Assembly: GCA_026418905.1 (NCBI GenBank)
Contig: JAOAAK010000046.1
Location: forward strand, 1-63,442
Length of the DNA: 63,442 bases
Source of the DNA: Bacteroidales bacterium
Lineage (GTDB): Bacteria > Bacteroidota > Bacteroidia > Bacteroidales > DTU049
Direction: 5' to 3'
Each line of letters starts with the position of its first letter. The stretch's first letter is position 1. A program made the position numbers and the translations under genes. Positions 16,773 to 25,844 of this stretch are shown piece by piece. The notes beneath the pieces were generated by a model that was not told where the DNA came from, made no database searches, and was given only the letters and a program-made list of their open reading frames with translations.

Positions 16773-17863
16773 AAAAAGGTTTATGGATATTTATTTTCTT
16801 TTCACTTTTTTTATGTTGGCAATGCAAAAAAAATGATGATGAGCCACCACCTCCCCAAATAGACCTAAACGAAGGTCAAAACAATTGGACAAAACAAATC
16901 GTTGCTCAACGCCCAACAGGCGATATCCCTTCAGACCCTTATGGTTCTTTTTGTCCGGTTGAAGTTATCCCTTTGTTTTTTTCAGGTGACACAATTACCT
17001 TTTTTGTTAATTTTTACAAAACAATTCCTTACTTATCTGTTTTTATCTCATATCAAAATGCACAAAGTTTTTTTCACAAAATTACTTTTGATGGCAATAT
17101 ACTCTCTTGCGACCAAAGTGATATATTTTCTTTTTCCCTCAGAAAATGGAACAATACAACTTACATTGGAAAAGCTCTCCATTATGGAACTTCCTGGAAT
17201 TGGCAGCCTGCTACATTTAATGCTACACAAATCGTAGCTCTGACAAAGGATACTTTATTTTTACTCGACAACAATTCACTGAAAATTTCTTACAATGGCG
17301 GTCAACAATGGTCTATTATCTCATCAAATTTTTACCATAAAATTTACAAGTTTGGAAAAGAAATTTGGCTCACCAAAGATTCAAATGTCTACGTTCTAAC
17401 CAATCCATACACAACTCCACAGTGGATATCAAAACTTCCACACTTGATTACATCTTTGTACAAGCACGATACACTCCTTTTGGCAGGCACAGAAAAAGGA
17501 AAAATATACGTAAGCACCAATGGTGGAACCACATGGGAAAAAAAATTCGACGGCACATCCCAATATGGGCAAAATCAAAAAATGCGCATCGAGCAATTCA
17601 TCATGCTAGATGGGTGGAACGGATTTGCTCTATTGGTCCCAGATGGTTCTCTATATTACTCTTCGAATTACCCTTCAGTTTTAAGTCTCATTCTGAGAAC
17701 CACCGATGGAGGAACAAACTGGCAAGTTAATTACGTCACTCAACTGATTAAACTCAAATATTTTACTCGCATTGGTCAGAAGATCATAGCATGCGGTTAC
17801 CAGCCCGCTCATCCTACCATCTCTGGAATTTATTTTATCGCTACCACCACGATGGGAAACTAA
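16769..17863 (+). CDS. Lipoprotein with BNR/YCF48-like propeller repeats
   Basis: The 364-residue product has a signal peptide ending in FLCWQC, followed by KKNDDE and a proline run. The cysteine is probably lipidated, although Gln before it is unusual for a lipobox. Acidic residues after the cysteine resemble the Bacteroidota surface-export signal of lipoproteins. Two or more repeat blades are visible, with NGGQQWSII, NGGTTWEK and DGGTNWQV. These are BNR/photosystem-stability-type turns of a beta-propeller. No enzyme active site is apparent, so a binding or assembly role is likely but unproven. It is translationally coupled to the phosphomannomutase (ATGA) and followed by the TPR lipoprotein after six bases. 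Confidence 0.75.
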   Translation: MKKGLWIFIFFSLFLCWQCKKNDDEPPPPQIDLNEGQNNWTKQIVAQRPTGDIPSDPYGSFCPVEVIPLFFSGDTITFFVNFYKTIPYLSVFISYQNAQSFFHKITFDGNILSCDQSDIFSFSLRKWNNTTYIGKALHYGTSWNWQPATFNATQIVALTKDTLFLLDNNSLKISYNGGQQWSIISSNFYHKIYKFGKEIWLTKDSNVYVLTNPYTTPQWISKLPHLITSLYKHDTLLLAGTEKGKIYVSTNGGTTWEKKFDGTSQYGQNQKMRIEQFIMLDGWNGFALLVPDGSLYYSSNYPSVLSLILRTTDGGTNWQVNYVTQLIKLKYFTRIGQKIIACGYQPAHPTISGIYFIATTTMGN

Positions 17864-17869
17864 AAAGCT

Positions 17870-18280
17870 ATGATACGAACTTTTAGCGTATTAAATTTAG
17901 TTTTGATATTAGCTTTGTTATCATGCACCAAACGAAATGAAAAAGCACTACACTACAAGAAAGAAGCATATGTTCTTCTTTACGAAAGTCGCTTTTCTGA
18001 AGCAGAATCGGCAATTAAAAAGTCACTTGATCTAAATCCATCTGACCCAGAATCATGGTATATTTTGGGAAATATATACATGAACACAAAAAAAATCGAT
18101 GCAGCTATCGAAGCTTATACGAAGGCTATTGAAACAGATTCAACTTTTGGACCTGCCTATGTCAATCGCGGAAAAATTCTGAAAGAGAAAAAACTTTTTG
18201 ATGCAGCATGTCAGGATTTTCTGAAAGCAGAAAAATATGGAATGCGTTCCATTTACGAAGATGCAAAATTCTGCAAATGA
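17870..18280 (+). CDS. Small TPR lipoprotein
   Basis: The 136-residue protein has a signal peptide with a good lipobox (LALLSC, Cys19). About three tetratricopeptide repeats follow: ALHYKKEAYVLLYESRF, PESWYILGNIYMNTKKI and GPAYVNRGKILKEKKLF. TPR units form helical surfaces that bind other proteins, so this is probably an envelope-anchored adaptor. It is the last gene of a three-gene plus-strand group, and its stop is one base from the stop of the convergent methylmalonyl-CoA mutase gene. No terminator is seen between them. Its partner is unknown. Confidence 0.8.
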   Translation: MIRTFSVLNLVLILALLSCTKRNEKALHYKKEAYVLLYESRFSEAESAIKKSLDLNPSDPESWYILGNIYMNTKKIDAAIEAYTKAIETDSTFGPAYVNRGKILKEKKLFDAACQDFLKAEKYGMRSIYEDAKFCK

Positions 18281-18281
18281 A

Positions 18282-20429
18282 CTACTTCATCCGCAGGAGA
18301 ATTTCAAGAATGGTGATGGCTGCTTCGCTAACTACCGTTCCAGGGCCAAAAATGGCCACCACACCTGCATTAAAAAGAAATTCATAGTCCTGAGGTGGTA
18401 TAACACCACCAGCAGTTACAAGAATATCTTCTCTTCCAAGTTTTTTGAGTTCGTCGATAAGTTGAGGGATTAATGTTTTGTGACCGCCGGCAAGACTTGA
18501 GACACCGATAACGTGGACGTCGTTTTCCACAGCCATTTTGGCTGTTTCGGCTGGAGTTTGAAAAAGAGGACCCATATCGACATCAAAACCAATATCTGCA
18601 TAGCCAGTTGCGACTACCTTGGCTCCACGATCGTGACCATCCTGGCCCATCTTAGCAATAAGGATACGAGGACGTCGACCTTCTATGCGAGTGAACTCTT
18701 CAGCTAACTCACGAGCTTTTCGAAAAGACGGATCCTCCTGACTCTCAGAAGAGTAAATCCCTGATATGCTTCGGATGGTAGCCGAATATCTCCCAAATAC
18801 TTTTTCCATGGCATAACTTATTTCGCCAAGTGTTGCACGACGACGTGCAGCTTCAATGGCCAGCTCAAGTAAGTTCCCTTCGCCTGTCTCACATGCTCGA
18901 GTAATGGCATCCAACGACTCTTGGACAGCTTGCTGATCTCTTTTGCTTTTCACTTCTTGAATTCGCCTTATTTGAGCTTCACGTACGGCTGTGTTATCTA
19001 CTTCCAAAATAGGTATTGGATCTTCTTTATCAAGACGATATTTATTCAGCCCAACAATGATATCTTTACCTGTATCAATTCTCGCTTGTTTTCTTGCAGA
19101 AGCCTCTTCAATTCTTCTTTGAGGGACACCTGCTTCAATAGCTTTAGTCATACCTCCTAATTCTTCTACTTCCTGAATAAGTTCCCAAGCTTTTCTAGCA
19201 AGCTTATCGGTAAGGTATTCCACATAATACGAACCACCCCAGGGATCAATGGCACGACAAATGTCAGTTTCTTCCTGAAGCAAAATCTGTGTATTTCGAG
19301 CTATTCGTGCAGAAAAATCTGTCGGTAAAGCTAATGCTTCATCCAATGCATTGGTATGCAAGCTCTGAGTATGCCCAAAAGCAGCTGCCATAGCTTCAAT
19401 ACAAGTTCGTATCACGTTATTAAAAGGATCTTGAGCTGTTAGACTCCACCCAGAAGTCTGAGAATGAGTTCTTAAAGCCATGGATTTTGGGTTTTGTGGA
19501 TTAAAAGACTTAACAATCTTAGCCCAAAGTAAACGAGCAGCTCGCATCTTAGCAATTTCCATAAAATGATTCATTCCTATAGCCCAAAAGAAAGACAATC
19601 TCGGAGCAAAAGCATCCACAGGTATGCCTGCCTGAATACCTCTACGAAGGTATTCTAGACCATCAGCTAGTGTATAAGCTAGCTCCAAATCTGCAGTAGC
19701 ACCCGCTTCCTGCATATGATAACCACTTATGGATATGCTGTTAAATTTAGGCATGTGCTGTGCAGTATACTTGAAAATATCAGTAATGATCCGCATAGAA
19801 GGTTCTGGAGGATAAATATAGGTGTTTCTCACCATGAATTCTTTCAAAATGTCGTTTTGTATCGTCCCACTCAGGTCGCTTTGCTTTACTCCCTGCTCTT
19901 CAGCTGTTACAATGTAGAATGCCATAATGGGAATAACAGCACCATTCATCGTCATAGAAACAGACATCTCCCCTAATGGAATCTGATCAAAAAGAATCTT
20001 CATGTCTTCAACCGTATCAATAGCAACCCCAGCTTTCCCAACATCTCCAATAACTCGTTCGTTATCGCTATCATAACCACGATGGGTTGGTAGATCAAAC
20101 GCTACACTTAATCCTTTCTGTCCTGCGGCAATATTGCGGCGATAAAAAGCATTACTTTCCTCGGCAGTACTAAAACCCGCGTATTGTCTAATGGTCCAAG
20201 GTCTGATCACATACATGCTAGCATAAGGTCCTCTTAAAAAAGGAGGAATTCCGGCTCCAAAATGCAAATGCTCCAACCCTTCTATGTCTTGCTTGGTAAA
20301 AAAGGGCTTGATGGGTATTTGTTCAGCTGTTTGAAATGTTTCTTTAGTGATTATAGCAAAATTATCTTTCTCTTTTTGAAGATTTCGAATAACCTCTCTC
20401 AATGTTATGTTTTTAAATGATGCTCTCAT
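18282..20429 (-). CDS. mutB: Methylmalonyl-CoA mutase large (catalytic) subunit
   Basis: The 715-residue protein has the family length. The N-terminal CoA-binding barrel carries RGPYASMY and [16 protein letters not shown], and [14 protein letters not shown] lies mid-barrel. The C-terminal cobalamin domain contains the axial ligand motif DGHDRG with His at about residue 599. The enzyme converts methylmalonyl-CoA to succinyl-CoA or the reverse with adenosylcobalamin in the cytosol; this serves propionate production or use. It follows the small subunit gene after 12 bases. No MeaB-type chaperone or epimerase gene is present in this window. The alternative symbol scpA is used in E. coli. Confidence 0.96.
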   Translation of the reverse strand: MRASFKNITLREVIRNLQKEKDNFAIITKETFQTAEQIPIKPFFTKQDIEGLEHLHFGAGIPPFLRGPYASMYVIRPWTIRQYAGFSTAEESNAFYRRNIAAGQKGLSVAFDLPTHRGYDSDNERVIGDVGKAGVAIDTVEDMKILFDQIPLGEMSVSMTMNGAVIPIMAFYIVTAEEQGVKQSDLSGTIQNDILKEFMVRNTYIYPPEPSMRIITDIFKYTAQHMPKFNSISISGYHMQEAGATADLELAYTLADGLEYLRRGIQAGIPVDAFAPRLSFFWAIGMNHFMEIAKMRAARLLWAKIVKSFNPQNPKSMALRTHSQTSGWSLTAQDPFNNVIRTCIEAMAAAFGHTQSLHTNALDEALALPTDFSARIARNTQILLQEETDICRAIDPWGGSYYVEYLTDKLARKAWELIQEVEELGGMTKAIEAGVPQRRIEEASARKQARIDTGKDIIVGLNKYRLDKEDPIPILEVDNTAVREAQIRRIQEVKSKRDQQAVQESLDAITRACETGEGNLLELAIEAARRRATLGEISYAMEKVFGRYSATIRSISGIYSSESQEDPSFRKARELAEEFTRIEGRRPRILIAKMGQDGHDRGAKVVATGYADIGFDVDMGPLFQTPAETAKMAVENDVHVIGVSSLAGGHKTLIPQLIDELKKLGREDILVTAGGVIPPQDYEFLFNAGVVAIFGPGTVVSEAAITILEILLRMK

Positions 20430-20441
20430 ACTTAAAAATTT

Positions 20442-22301
20442 TTAAAGACCAAACAACATGTTTTGATATTCTGTCAATGCCTGAAGAGCATTGGTACGAA
20501 TATGAATAAAACTTTGAATTCCAGCTTGCCTAAGCAAAGCCTCATTTTCACCTGGATTTCCAGCAAGGACAATATGTAGATGAGACAACGAAGATAACAA
20601 TTGTGCTAATTTTACTCCCGTTGTTAAGTATTCTTCGTCGCTGCTACATAATACCACAAGATCAGGAGATTTAGCTTGAATTTGTTCAACTAATGTATGA
20701 TCTTCATTCTCAACAATCAATTCATCAACAGTAAATCCTGCAATCCCAAAAAAATTGGTCGAGAAAACAGCACGAGCATTACGCATAGTAAGATTACCAA
20801 ATTGAAGAAGTAAAACCAACGGACGTTTTTTACCTTGGGTTACGTACCAATCTGTTTTCATTCTAAGCTTTTCATATGGTTCAGCTCCTCTTCTTAATTC
20901 TAATGCTGGTGAAGAAACCGCATTTTTGGAAGAGATTTTTTCATAATGAAGTTTTACATTTTCTAGGTTTTCTTTGAGGTTGGGATAATTGTTGATTCCC
21001 ACGTAAGAAAACTTCCTACTTATAATGTCTTTACTACGAGCCTGATGAATCTTGTCGATTTCATTCCGTAAGAATCCACTTTCCATGGCTTTAATAAAGC
21101 CTCCCAAGTCCTCGATCTGATTAAAAAGTTTCCAAGCTTCTTCAACTATTACATCGGTCATGGTTTCGATGTAATATGAACCTGCTGCTGGATCTATAAT
21201 TTGATCAAGTCTAGCTTCCTCACGAAGAATAAGCTGAGTATTTCGAGCAATGCGGTGACCAAACTCAGTCTCCTGCCCTAACAGAAAATCATGTGGCAAA
21301 ATGGTAAGTTCGTCAATACCTCCAATCACAGCAGCCATAGCTTCCACTGTATTACGAAGCATATTGTTATAGAGATCATAATAGGTCTTATTGTATAGTG
21401 ATGAGACTGCATGCCATGAGATTTTTTGCAATTCCTTTTTTTCAGAATATGCAGACACGATAACGGTCCATAACCTACGGGCTGCTCTGAATTTAGCAAT
21501 TTCTTGAAAATAGGAAGATCCCACCGACATTGTTATTCGCATCTTTGGAATAATATCGGAAATATCCAAACCAAGGTCTTGCAAAATGACAAGATATTCA
21601 TGAGCAAGAGAAAGAGTAAATGCCAATTCTTGAATCGCAGAAGCACCAGCATTAGCAAAATACTGCCCATTAACTTGAACAATTTTTAAATAAGGAAAAT
21701 TTTTCTTACTCTCTTGCATCAAAAACTTCAGTTCATTTTTATTATCATCTAAACTGTTGTAGTATTGCCCATGAAGTAAAAAGTACGATAAAGGATCAAA
21801 ATTAAAACCACCTTTCACTTCTGTGGAGTCTATTTTTCTTAAATCACAAACCCTTTTTAATAAGTCAATCAATAAAGAATAACTATAAAACGAATGTACA
21901 TACAATAGATTATCAGTAAAATCAATGTCTTTCAATAACAAAGCCAACCACTCTACTTCGTTGATGTAATCAATCCTGAAACTTATACCATCAGCTCCCC
22001 TTTGCAAAGCATGTAAAGCAAAAGCATTGGCCTGTTGAATATCTAAAGTTTCGATTTGTTGAATAATTTTCCAACTATTTTCTTTTTCCTTATAACCCCT
22101 CTGAAAAGTCTGTACACCTGGGATATCGTCCAACAAATATTTTTCTACATCTTCACTCATGTAAAAAGGTTCGAGGATCACTCCGTCGTATAACTGCCAA
22201 CGCATTTTCTTATCGTAATCAGACCCTTTTAGTTCAGCTGTTATGGCCTCTTTCCATTGTTCTTTGCTAACAGGAGTAAATTCGAAAAACATTTTTTTCA
22301 T
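20442..22301 (-). CDS. mutA: Methylmalonyl-CoA mutase small subunit
   Basis: The 619-residue protein resembles the large subunit, with DPAAGSYYIE and GHRIARNTQLILREEARLDQ. Its C-terminal cobalamin-type domain lacks the DxHxxG motif, as expected for the structural, non-B12-binding subunit of the heterodimer. The family start FFEFTPVSKEQWKEAI is present. ATGs at 22301 and 22292 are both possible, and the first is used. It is the first gene of the mutA-mutB operon. A -7 match lies at 22318-22325 and a 13-base palindrome at 22345-22357. No cobalamin riboswitch was recognised upstream. Confidence 0.94.
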   Translation of the reverse strand: MKKMFFEFTPVSKEQWKEAITAELKGSDYDKKMRWQLYDGVILEPFYMSEDVEKYLLDDIPGVQTFQRGYKEKENSWKIIQQIETLDIQQANAFALHALQRGADGISFRIDYINEVEWLALLLKDIDFTDNLLYVHSFYSYSLLIDLLKRVCDLRKIDSTEVKGGFNFDPLSYFLLHGQYYNSLDDNKNELKFLMQESKKNFPYLKIVQVNGQYFANAGASAIQELAFTLSLAHEYLVILQDLGLDISDIIPKMRITMSVGSSYFQEIAKFRAARRLWTVIVSAYSEKKELQKISWHAVSSLYNKTYYDLYNNMLRNTVEAMAAVIGGIDELTILPHDFLLGQETEFGHRIARNTQLILREEARLDQIIDPAAGSYYIETMTDVIVEEAWKLFNQIEDLGGFIKAMESGFLRNEIDKIHQARSKDIISRKFSYVGINNYPNLKENLENVKLHYEKISSKNAVSSPALELRRGAEPYEKLRMKTDWYVTQGKKRPLVLLLQFGNLTMRNARAVFSTNFFGIAGFTVDELIVENEDHTLVEQIQAKSPDLVVLCSSDEEYLTTGVKLAQLLSSLSHLHIVLAGNPGENEALLRQAGIQSFIHIRTNALQALTEYQNMLFGL

Positions 22302-22317
22302 CTTTAAAAGATTTAAG

Positions 22318-22325
22318 CAAAAGTA
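22318..22325 (-). promoter_or_regulatory. Candidate -7 element for mutA-mutB
   Basis: The minus strand reads TACTTTTG, an exact TAnnTTTG match, 16 bases before the mutA ATG. The palindrome at 22345-22357 lies about 20 bases further upstream. Confidence 0.4.
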
Positions 22326-22344
22326 ATAATTTCTATCAATGATG

Positions 22345-22357
22345 ATCTCTGAGAGAT
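22345..22357. promoter_or_regulatory. Palindrome upstream of mutA, possible operator
   Basis: ATCTCT and AGAGAT flank a central G, a perfect 13-base palindrome. It would sit near -30 to -45 of the mutA promoter candidate, where a dimeric regulator could bind. Nothing in the sequence names the regulator. Confidence 0.3.
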
Positions 22358-22501
22358 GATAAACATAATAAATTTACTGATGCTCTTCTTTTTGAGATTT
22401 ATGACTAAAATTTAAGTTGTTGAACCACACCCCTTGATAGAACCCCCCTTGATATTCACAATCCTGAATTATATTATCTATCCGATAGTTTGACAAAGCC
22501 T

Positions 22502-22615
22502 ATGAAAACAGTAAAAATATACCACAGAGGCATGCAACTCTGAATTGAAGTGGATGAACTTGTTACTGAGCTAACCGGCATTAGATTCTCTAAAATCAAA
22601 CTACTACCCAGGTAA
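22502..22615 (+). pseudogene. Possible gene remnant with an internal stop
   Basis: ATG at 22502 encodes MKTVKIYHRGMQL, then TGA, then in the same frame IEVDELVTELTGIRFSKIK and a TAA. The composition looks protein-like, and the frame continues across the stop, as in a decayed gene. I could not assign the parent family, and chance is possible in a piece this short. Confidence 0.2.
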
Positions 22616-22832
22616 TCTATATCATCTAATCATATAGCTTGAATTAATGATTTTTTCGGTTTTTTATAAGCAAATGATAAAAGCATACCCTTTGCAAGTT
22701 TGCATTAAATCATATTCATAGCGTTCATAATATTGATGCTGAGAAGCCTATCATGTGAAATGAAATGTAATGTTAATAAAAAAATTTAACTATACTTGAT
22801 GTAATTTTACCAAAAAATAGCACTGCCTACTA

Positions 22833-23711
22833 ATGACAATAAAGAGAATTGACCTCATTTGTAAGAAAATAATAGACACAGGCGAACAGAAATACTATGT
22901 AATGGAAGATATTGTAAGCAAAAAAAATTACTTACTACCATTTGAATATTATCACAAGTATCATTTTCAAGCCGGACAGAAGATATCAGCCACGATTGAT
23001 AAAATTAATTGTAGTGGTGAAATTTTCATCGAACCCGATCACCCATACTACGAAACGGGAAAATGCTATTGGTTTAATCTTATCAGCATGAAAAAAAACG
23101 AAAAGTCCATCGAACTTATAGTTAAGGATATATTGGAAAACCAACTCTCATTATGCTTCACAGAAATACCTACAATTCATAACAATCAGGTTTTTCTGTG
23201 TGTTAAAGGTATACGTAAAGGTTTACCCATATTGTGTCTTAAGCCTGAAGACACTTTGATTTATCAAAAAGGACAATGGTATTACTTGCAAATAGAAAAC
23301 ATTGAAAAAAATAATCCTGATTCATATCTTATTCTTAGAGATGAAGAAGGTAGACATTTCCGGCTCCCTCTGCAAAATTACCACCATTATCCATTTAAAG
23401 TAAATGATACCATACGATGCTTTGTGAGCGATATAACTCCTGACGGAAAAATTCATTGGGAACCCGAACATCCATCGTATCCTCTTAATACAACTCTTCA
23501 ATTGAAATTGCATTCTAAAGAAATAAAATACCTTTCGGAACAACAAAAAAAACATCCTTCATACGTGCTCGTCAATGAAAGAAATGATAAGTTTTACTTA
23601 CCTATAGCTTTGATCGATCAGTCGACTAATTTGAATTCTTGGGAATGGTATCGAGTTTATCGTTATAGAAAGGGGAAGATCATCGTCAGACCTATTCAAA
23701 AGGACGAATAA
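22833..23711 (+). CDS. Unrecognised protein with repeated OB-like modules
   Basis: I do not recognise this 292-residue protein. It appears to contain four related modules of about 70 residues. The clearest are modules 1 and 3: LPFEYYHKYHF then IDKINCSGEIFIEPDHPYY near residues 35-73, and LPLQNYHHYPF then ITPDGKIHWEPEHPSY near 180-218. Modules 2 and 4 are weaker. The strand-rich pattern with a conserved Gly and EPxHPxY turn could be an S1/OB-type barrel, which would suggest RNA or oligosaccharide binding; this is inference. There is no signal peptide or membrane segment. It stands alone after a gene-poor gap and overlaps the convergent dihydroorotase gene by 20 bases. Confidence 0.75.
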   Translation: MTIKRIDLICKKIIDTGEQKYYVMEDIVSKKNYLLPFEYYHKYHFQAGQKISATIDKINCSGEIFIEPDHPYYETGKCYWFNLISMKKNEKSIELIVKDILENQLSLCFTEIPTIHNNQVFLCVKGIRKGLPILCLKPEDTLIYQKGQWYYLQIENIEKNNPDSYLILRDEEGRHFRLPLQNYHHYPFKVNDTIRCFVSDITPDGKIHWEPEHPSYPLNTTLQLKLHSKEIKYLSEQQKKHPSYVLVNERNDKFYLPIALIDQSTNLNSWEWYRVYRYRKGKIIVRPIQKDE

Positions 23712-25038
23712 ATTCTAATGGCTTTGCAGCTTTTATACCTAAAAACTTTCCATTTTCGTAAACAAGTTTCCCATTCAGAATTGTTGCAATTACTTTTCCG
23801 TGTAATTCTACTCCCACCCAGGGTGACCATCCACATCGATATAAAATCTCATCCGGCCAAACCTTCCACCTGCTATCCATGTCGACAAGTATTAAATCTG
23901 CATAATAACCCTCACGAATGAAACCTCTCTCGGCTATGCGAAAAATTTCACTAGGCTGATGCGACATCCATTTTACTACGTCAATAAGATGAAAATTTCC
24001 CTCATGTACCAAAGTCAACATAACAGGAAGACCATATTGTATGGAAGGAATACCTGATGGAGATCTTAAATAAGAAGTCATCTTTTCATCACATGTATGG
24101 GGTGCATGATCTGTTGAAAGAGTATTTATGACACCATCTTTTAGCGCATCACGTAAGGCATCTCGGTCATCCGTAGTTTTTATTGATGGATTACATTTGA
24201 TGAAATTCCCTAACTTTTGATAATCTTTATCCGAAAACCACAAATAATGAATACAAGTTTCAGCTGTTATATGAGGAGATTTACTTAATCTAAGAAAATT
24301 TACTTCATCAGCTGTGGAAATATGAAGCAAATGGAGACGTGTTTTAAATTGACTAGCAAGATAGACAAGATGAGAAGTTGCTGCCAAACAAGATTCTCGA
24401 CTACGAATCAATGAATGATGATATGCTTGCAAGTGGTCATCGCCTATTTGTTTCCTAAACAATTCAGTATTTTGCCTTATAATTCTCTCATCCTCAGCAT
24501 GAGCTACGATCAAGGGTAAATGTAAGGAAAAAAGTTTTTCAAGACCGTCAGGATCATTAAAAAGAATATTCCCAGTAGTCGAACCATAAAAAAGCTTAAC
24601 ACCAGCCACGTAGGGTAACATCAAGGCATGCAGTTCTTGAAGGTTTTCTAACGTGGCAGCTACATAAAAACCAAAATTTACCAGCATCTGAGATCTTGCA
24701 AGTTCATATTTATTTTCAAGCGTCTTGTAATCCACGGTTGGTGGTACAGTATTAGGCATTTCTATTACACTTGTTACACCTCCCGCTAAAGCAGCTTTAG
24801 ATTCAGTCGTCATGCTGCCTTTCCACGTCAAACCAGGTTCACGAAAATGCACATGTGTATCGATGACGCCTGGTAACAGATATTTTTGATTTGCTTCAAT
24901 TCTTTTATAATTAGATGGGGTTTTTAAACTTACCTTTTCTATTTTTTTAATTTTTTCCCCTTCGATAAGAACATCGGCTTCTATAATTTTTCCCTCATTA
25001 ACCAACTGTGCACCAGCAATATGAAGTCCTTCATACAT
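23692..25038 (-). CDS. pyrC: Dihydroorotase
   Basis: The 448-residue cytosolic amidohydrolase closes carbamoyl-aspartate to dihydroorotate in pyrimidine synthesis. The metal motif DTHVHFREPG has His62 and His64. VKLFYGSTTGN, HAEDE, HIST and the catalytic STDHAPH follow in family order. Length and motifs match the class I type rather than the short E. coli class II type; some databases call this form pyrC and others allB-like. STDHAPH and REPG support dihydroorotase over allantoinase. The start overlaps the stop of the upstream glycosyltransferase by eight bases. Its 3' end overlaps the convergent repeat-protein gene. Confidence 0.9.
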   Translation of the reverse strand: MYEGLHIAGAQLVNEGKIIEADVLIEGEKIKKIEKVSLKTPSNYKRIEANQKYLLPGVIDTHVHFREPGLTWKGSMTTESKAALAGGVTSVIEMPNTVPPTVDYKTLENKYELARSQMLVNFGFYVAATLENLQELHALMLPYVAGVKLFYGSTTGNILFNDPDGLEKLFSLHLPLIVAHAEDERIIRQNTELFRKQIGDDHLQAYHHSLIRSRESCLAATSHLVYLASQFKTRLHLLHISTADEVNFLRLSKSPHITAETCIHYLWFSDKDYQKLGNFIKCNPSIKTTDDRDALRDALKDGVINTLSTDHAPHTCDEKMTSYLRSPSGIPSIQYGLPVMLTLVHEGNFHLIDVVKWMSHQPSEIFRIAERGFIREGYYADLILVDMDSRWKVWPDEILYRCGWSPWVGVELHGKVIATILNGKLVYENGKFLGIKAAKPLEFIRPFE

Positions 25039-25771
25039 GAGACTGGTAACGTTTTTTTACATTGGTAAAACGAAGCTTAAGAACTCCCCAAAAAGCTTCT
25101 CGAATGATTTTCTTTGACATTTTAGATTGACCATATCTTCGATCAGTAAAAATAATGGGTATCTCCTTGATTTTAAAACCCAACTTATGAGCAACATATT
25201 TCATTTCTATCTGAAAAGCATAACCTACGAAAGATATCTTTTCAAGCAAGATTGACTCCAATACCCTGCGAGAATAACCAACAAATCCGGCCGTTGCATC
25301 ATGAACAGGTAAACCTAAAATAAATCTCACATATTTAGAAGCAAAATAACTTAACAAAACTCTTCCTATAGGCCAGTTTACCACATTGACACCCTGAACA
25401 TAGCGAGACCCCACAACAACATCATACCCATCATTTGAAAGAACTTCATACAATCGTACAAGATCGTCTGGATTGTGACTAAAATCAGCATCCATCTCAA
25501 AGAAATACTGATATCCATTTTCCAATCCCCAACGAAAACCTGTTATATATGCCGTGCCTAAACCTAATTTTCCATTTCTTTTTAAAAGATACAACCTTTC
25601 TTTGTATGTTTCTTGTAAGCTTTCCACAATATTTGATGTTCCATCAGGACTATTGTCATCGACGACGAGAATGTGAAAATCTACAGGAAGTGAAAAAACT
25701 TTTTTAATAATGTTAGATATATTATCTTTTTCATTGTAAGTAGGAATAATGACCAATAGCTGTTTTTTCAC
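25031..25771 (-). CDS. Polyprenol-phosphate-mannose synthase-like glycosyltransferase (GT2)
   Basis: The GTG start at 25771 gives 246 residues beginning VKKQLLVIIPTYNE, as in homologues. The frame continues 17 codons to another GTG at 25822, but that extension is low-complexity and contains a -7 promoter match (25783-25790). GT2 motifs are IIPTYNEKDN, VDDNSPDGTS and the metal-binding EMDADFSHNP. There are no C-terminal membrane segments, so it resembles bacterial dolichol-phosphate mannose synthases that load a sugar from a nucleotide donor onto a lipid carrier. The acceptor and sugar are not readable. It is coupled to pyrC by an eight-base overlap. Confidence 0.88.
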   Translation of the reverse strand: MKKQLLVIIPTYNEKDNISNIIKKVFSLPVDFHILVVDDNSPDGTSNIVESLQETYKERLYLLKRNGKLGLGTAYITGFRWGLENGYQYFFEMDADFSHNPDDLVRLYEVLSNDGYDVVVGSRYVQGVNVVNWPIGRVLLSYFASKYVRFILGLPVHDATAGFVGYSRRVLESILLEKISFVGYAFQIEMKYVAHKLGFKIKEIPIIFTDRRYGQSKMSKKIIREAFWGVLKLRFTNVKKRYQSHV

Positions 25772-25782
25772 AAAATTTTTTA

Positions 25783-25790
25783 CAAAAATA
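25783..25790 (-). promoter_or_regulatory. Candidate -7 element for the GT2-pyrC pair
   Basis: The minus strand reads TATTTTTG, an exact TAnnTTTG match, 12 bases before the GTG at 25771. It supports the shorter start for the glycosyltransferase. Confidence 0.4.
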
Positions 25791-25844
25791 GAGTTTTTTT
25801 TTAGGAAAAAATTGATTTTCACGAAAAAACTGTATTTTTACTTC

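Larger units (their letters stand above)
22326..22832. other. Gene-poor stretch between mutA and the repeat protein
   Basis: This gap of about 500 bases holds the palindrome at 22345, two CCCCTTGATA copies 15 bases apart (22430-22439 and 22445-22454) and a broken reading frame at 22502-22615. No RNA gene, riboswitch or intact insertion sequence was recognised. Confidence 0.6.

Noticed and set aside
18278-18290. Small hairpin ATGAA-CTAC-TTCAT at convergent stops as a two-way terminator
   Set aside because: The stem is only five AT-rich base pairs and neither side has a T-tract.
22302-22832. A cobalamin riboswitch upstream of mutA
   Set aside because: I looked for the conserved cobalamin-riboswitch core and helical arrangement in the gap and did not find it. 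The gap shows only a short palindrome and small repeats.
25772-25822. A longer glycosyltransferase starting at GTG 25822
   Set aside because: The added 17 residues are low-complexity and contain a TAnnTTTG match. Homologues begin close to the GTG at 25771.
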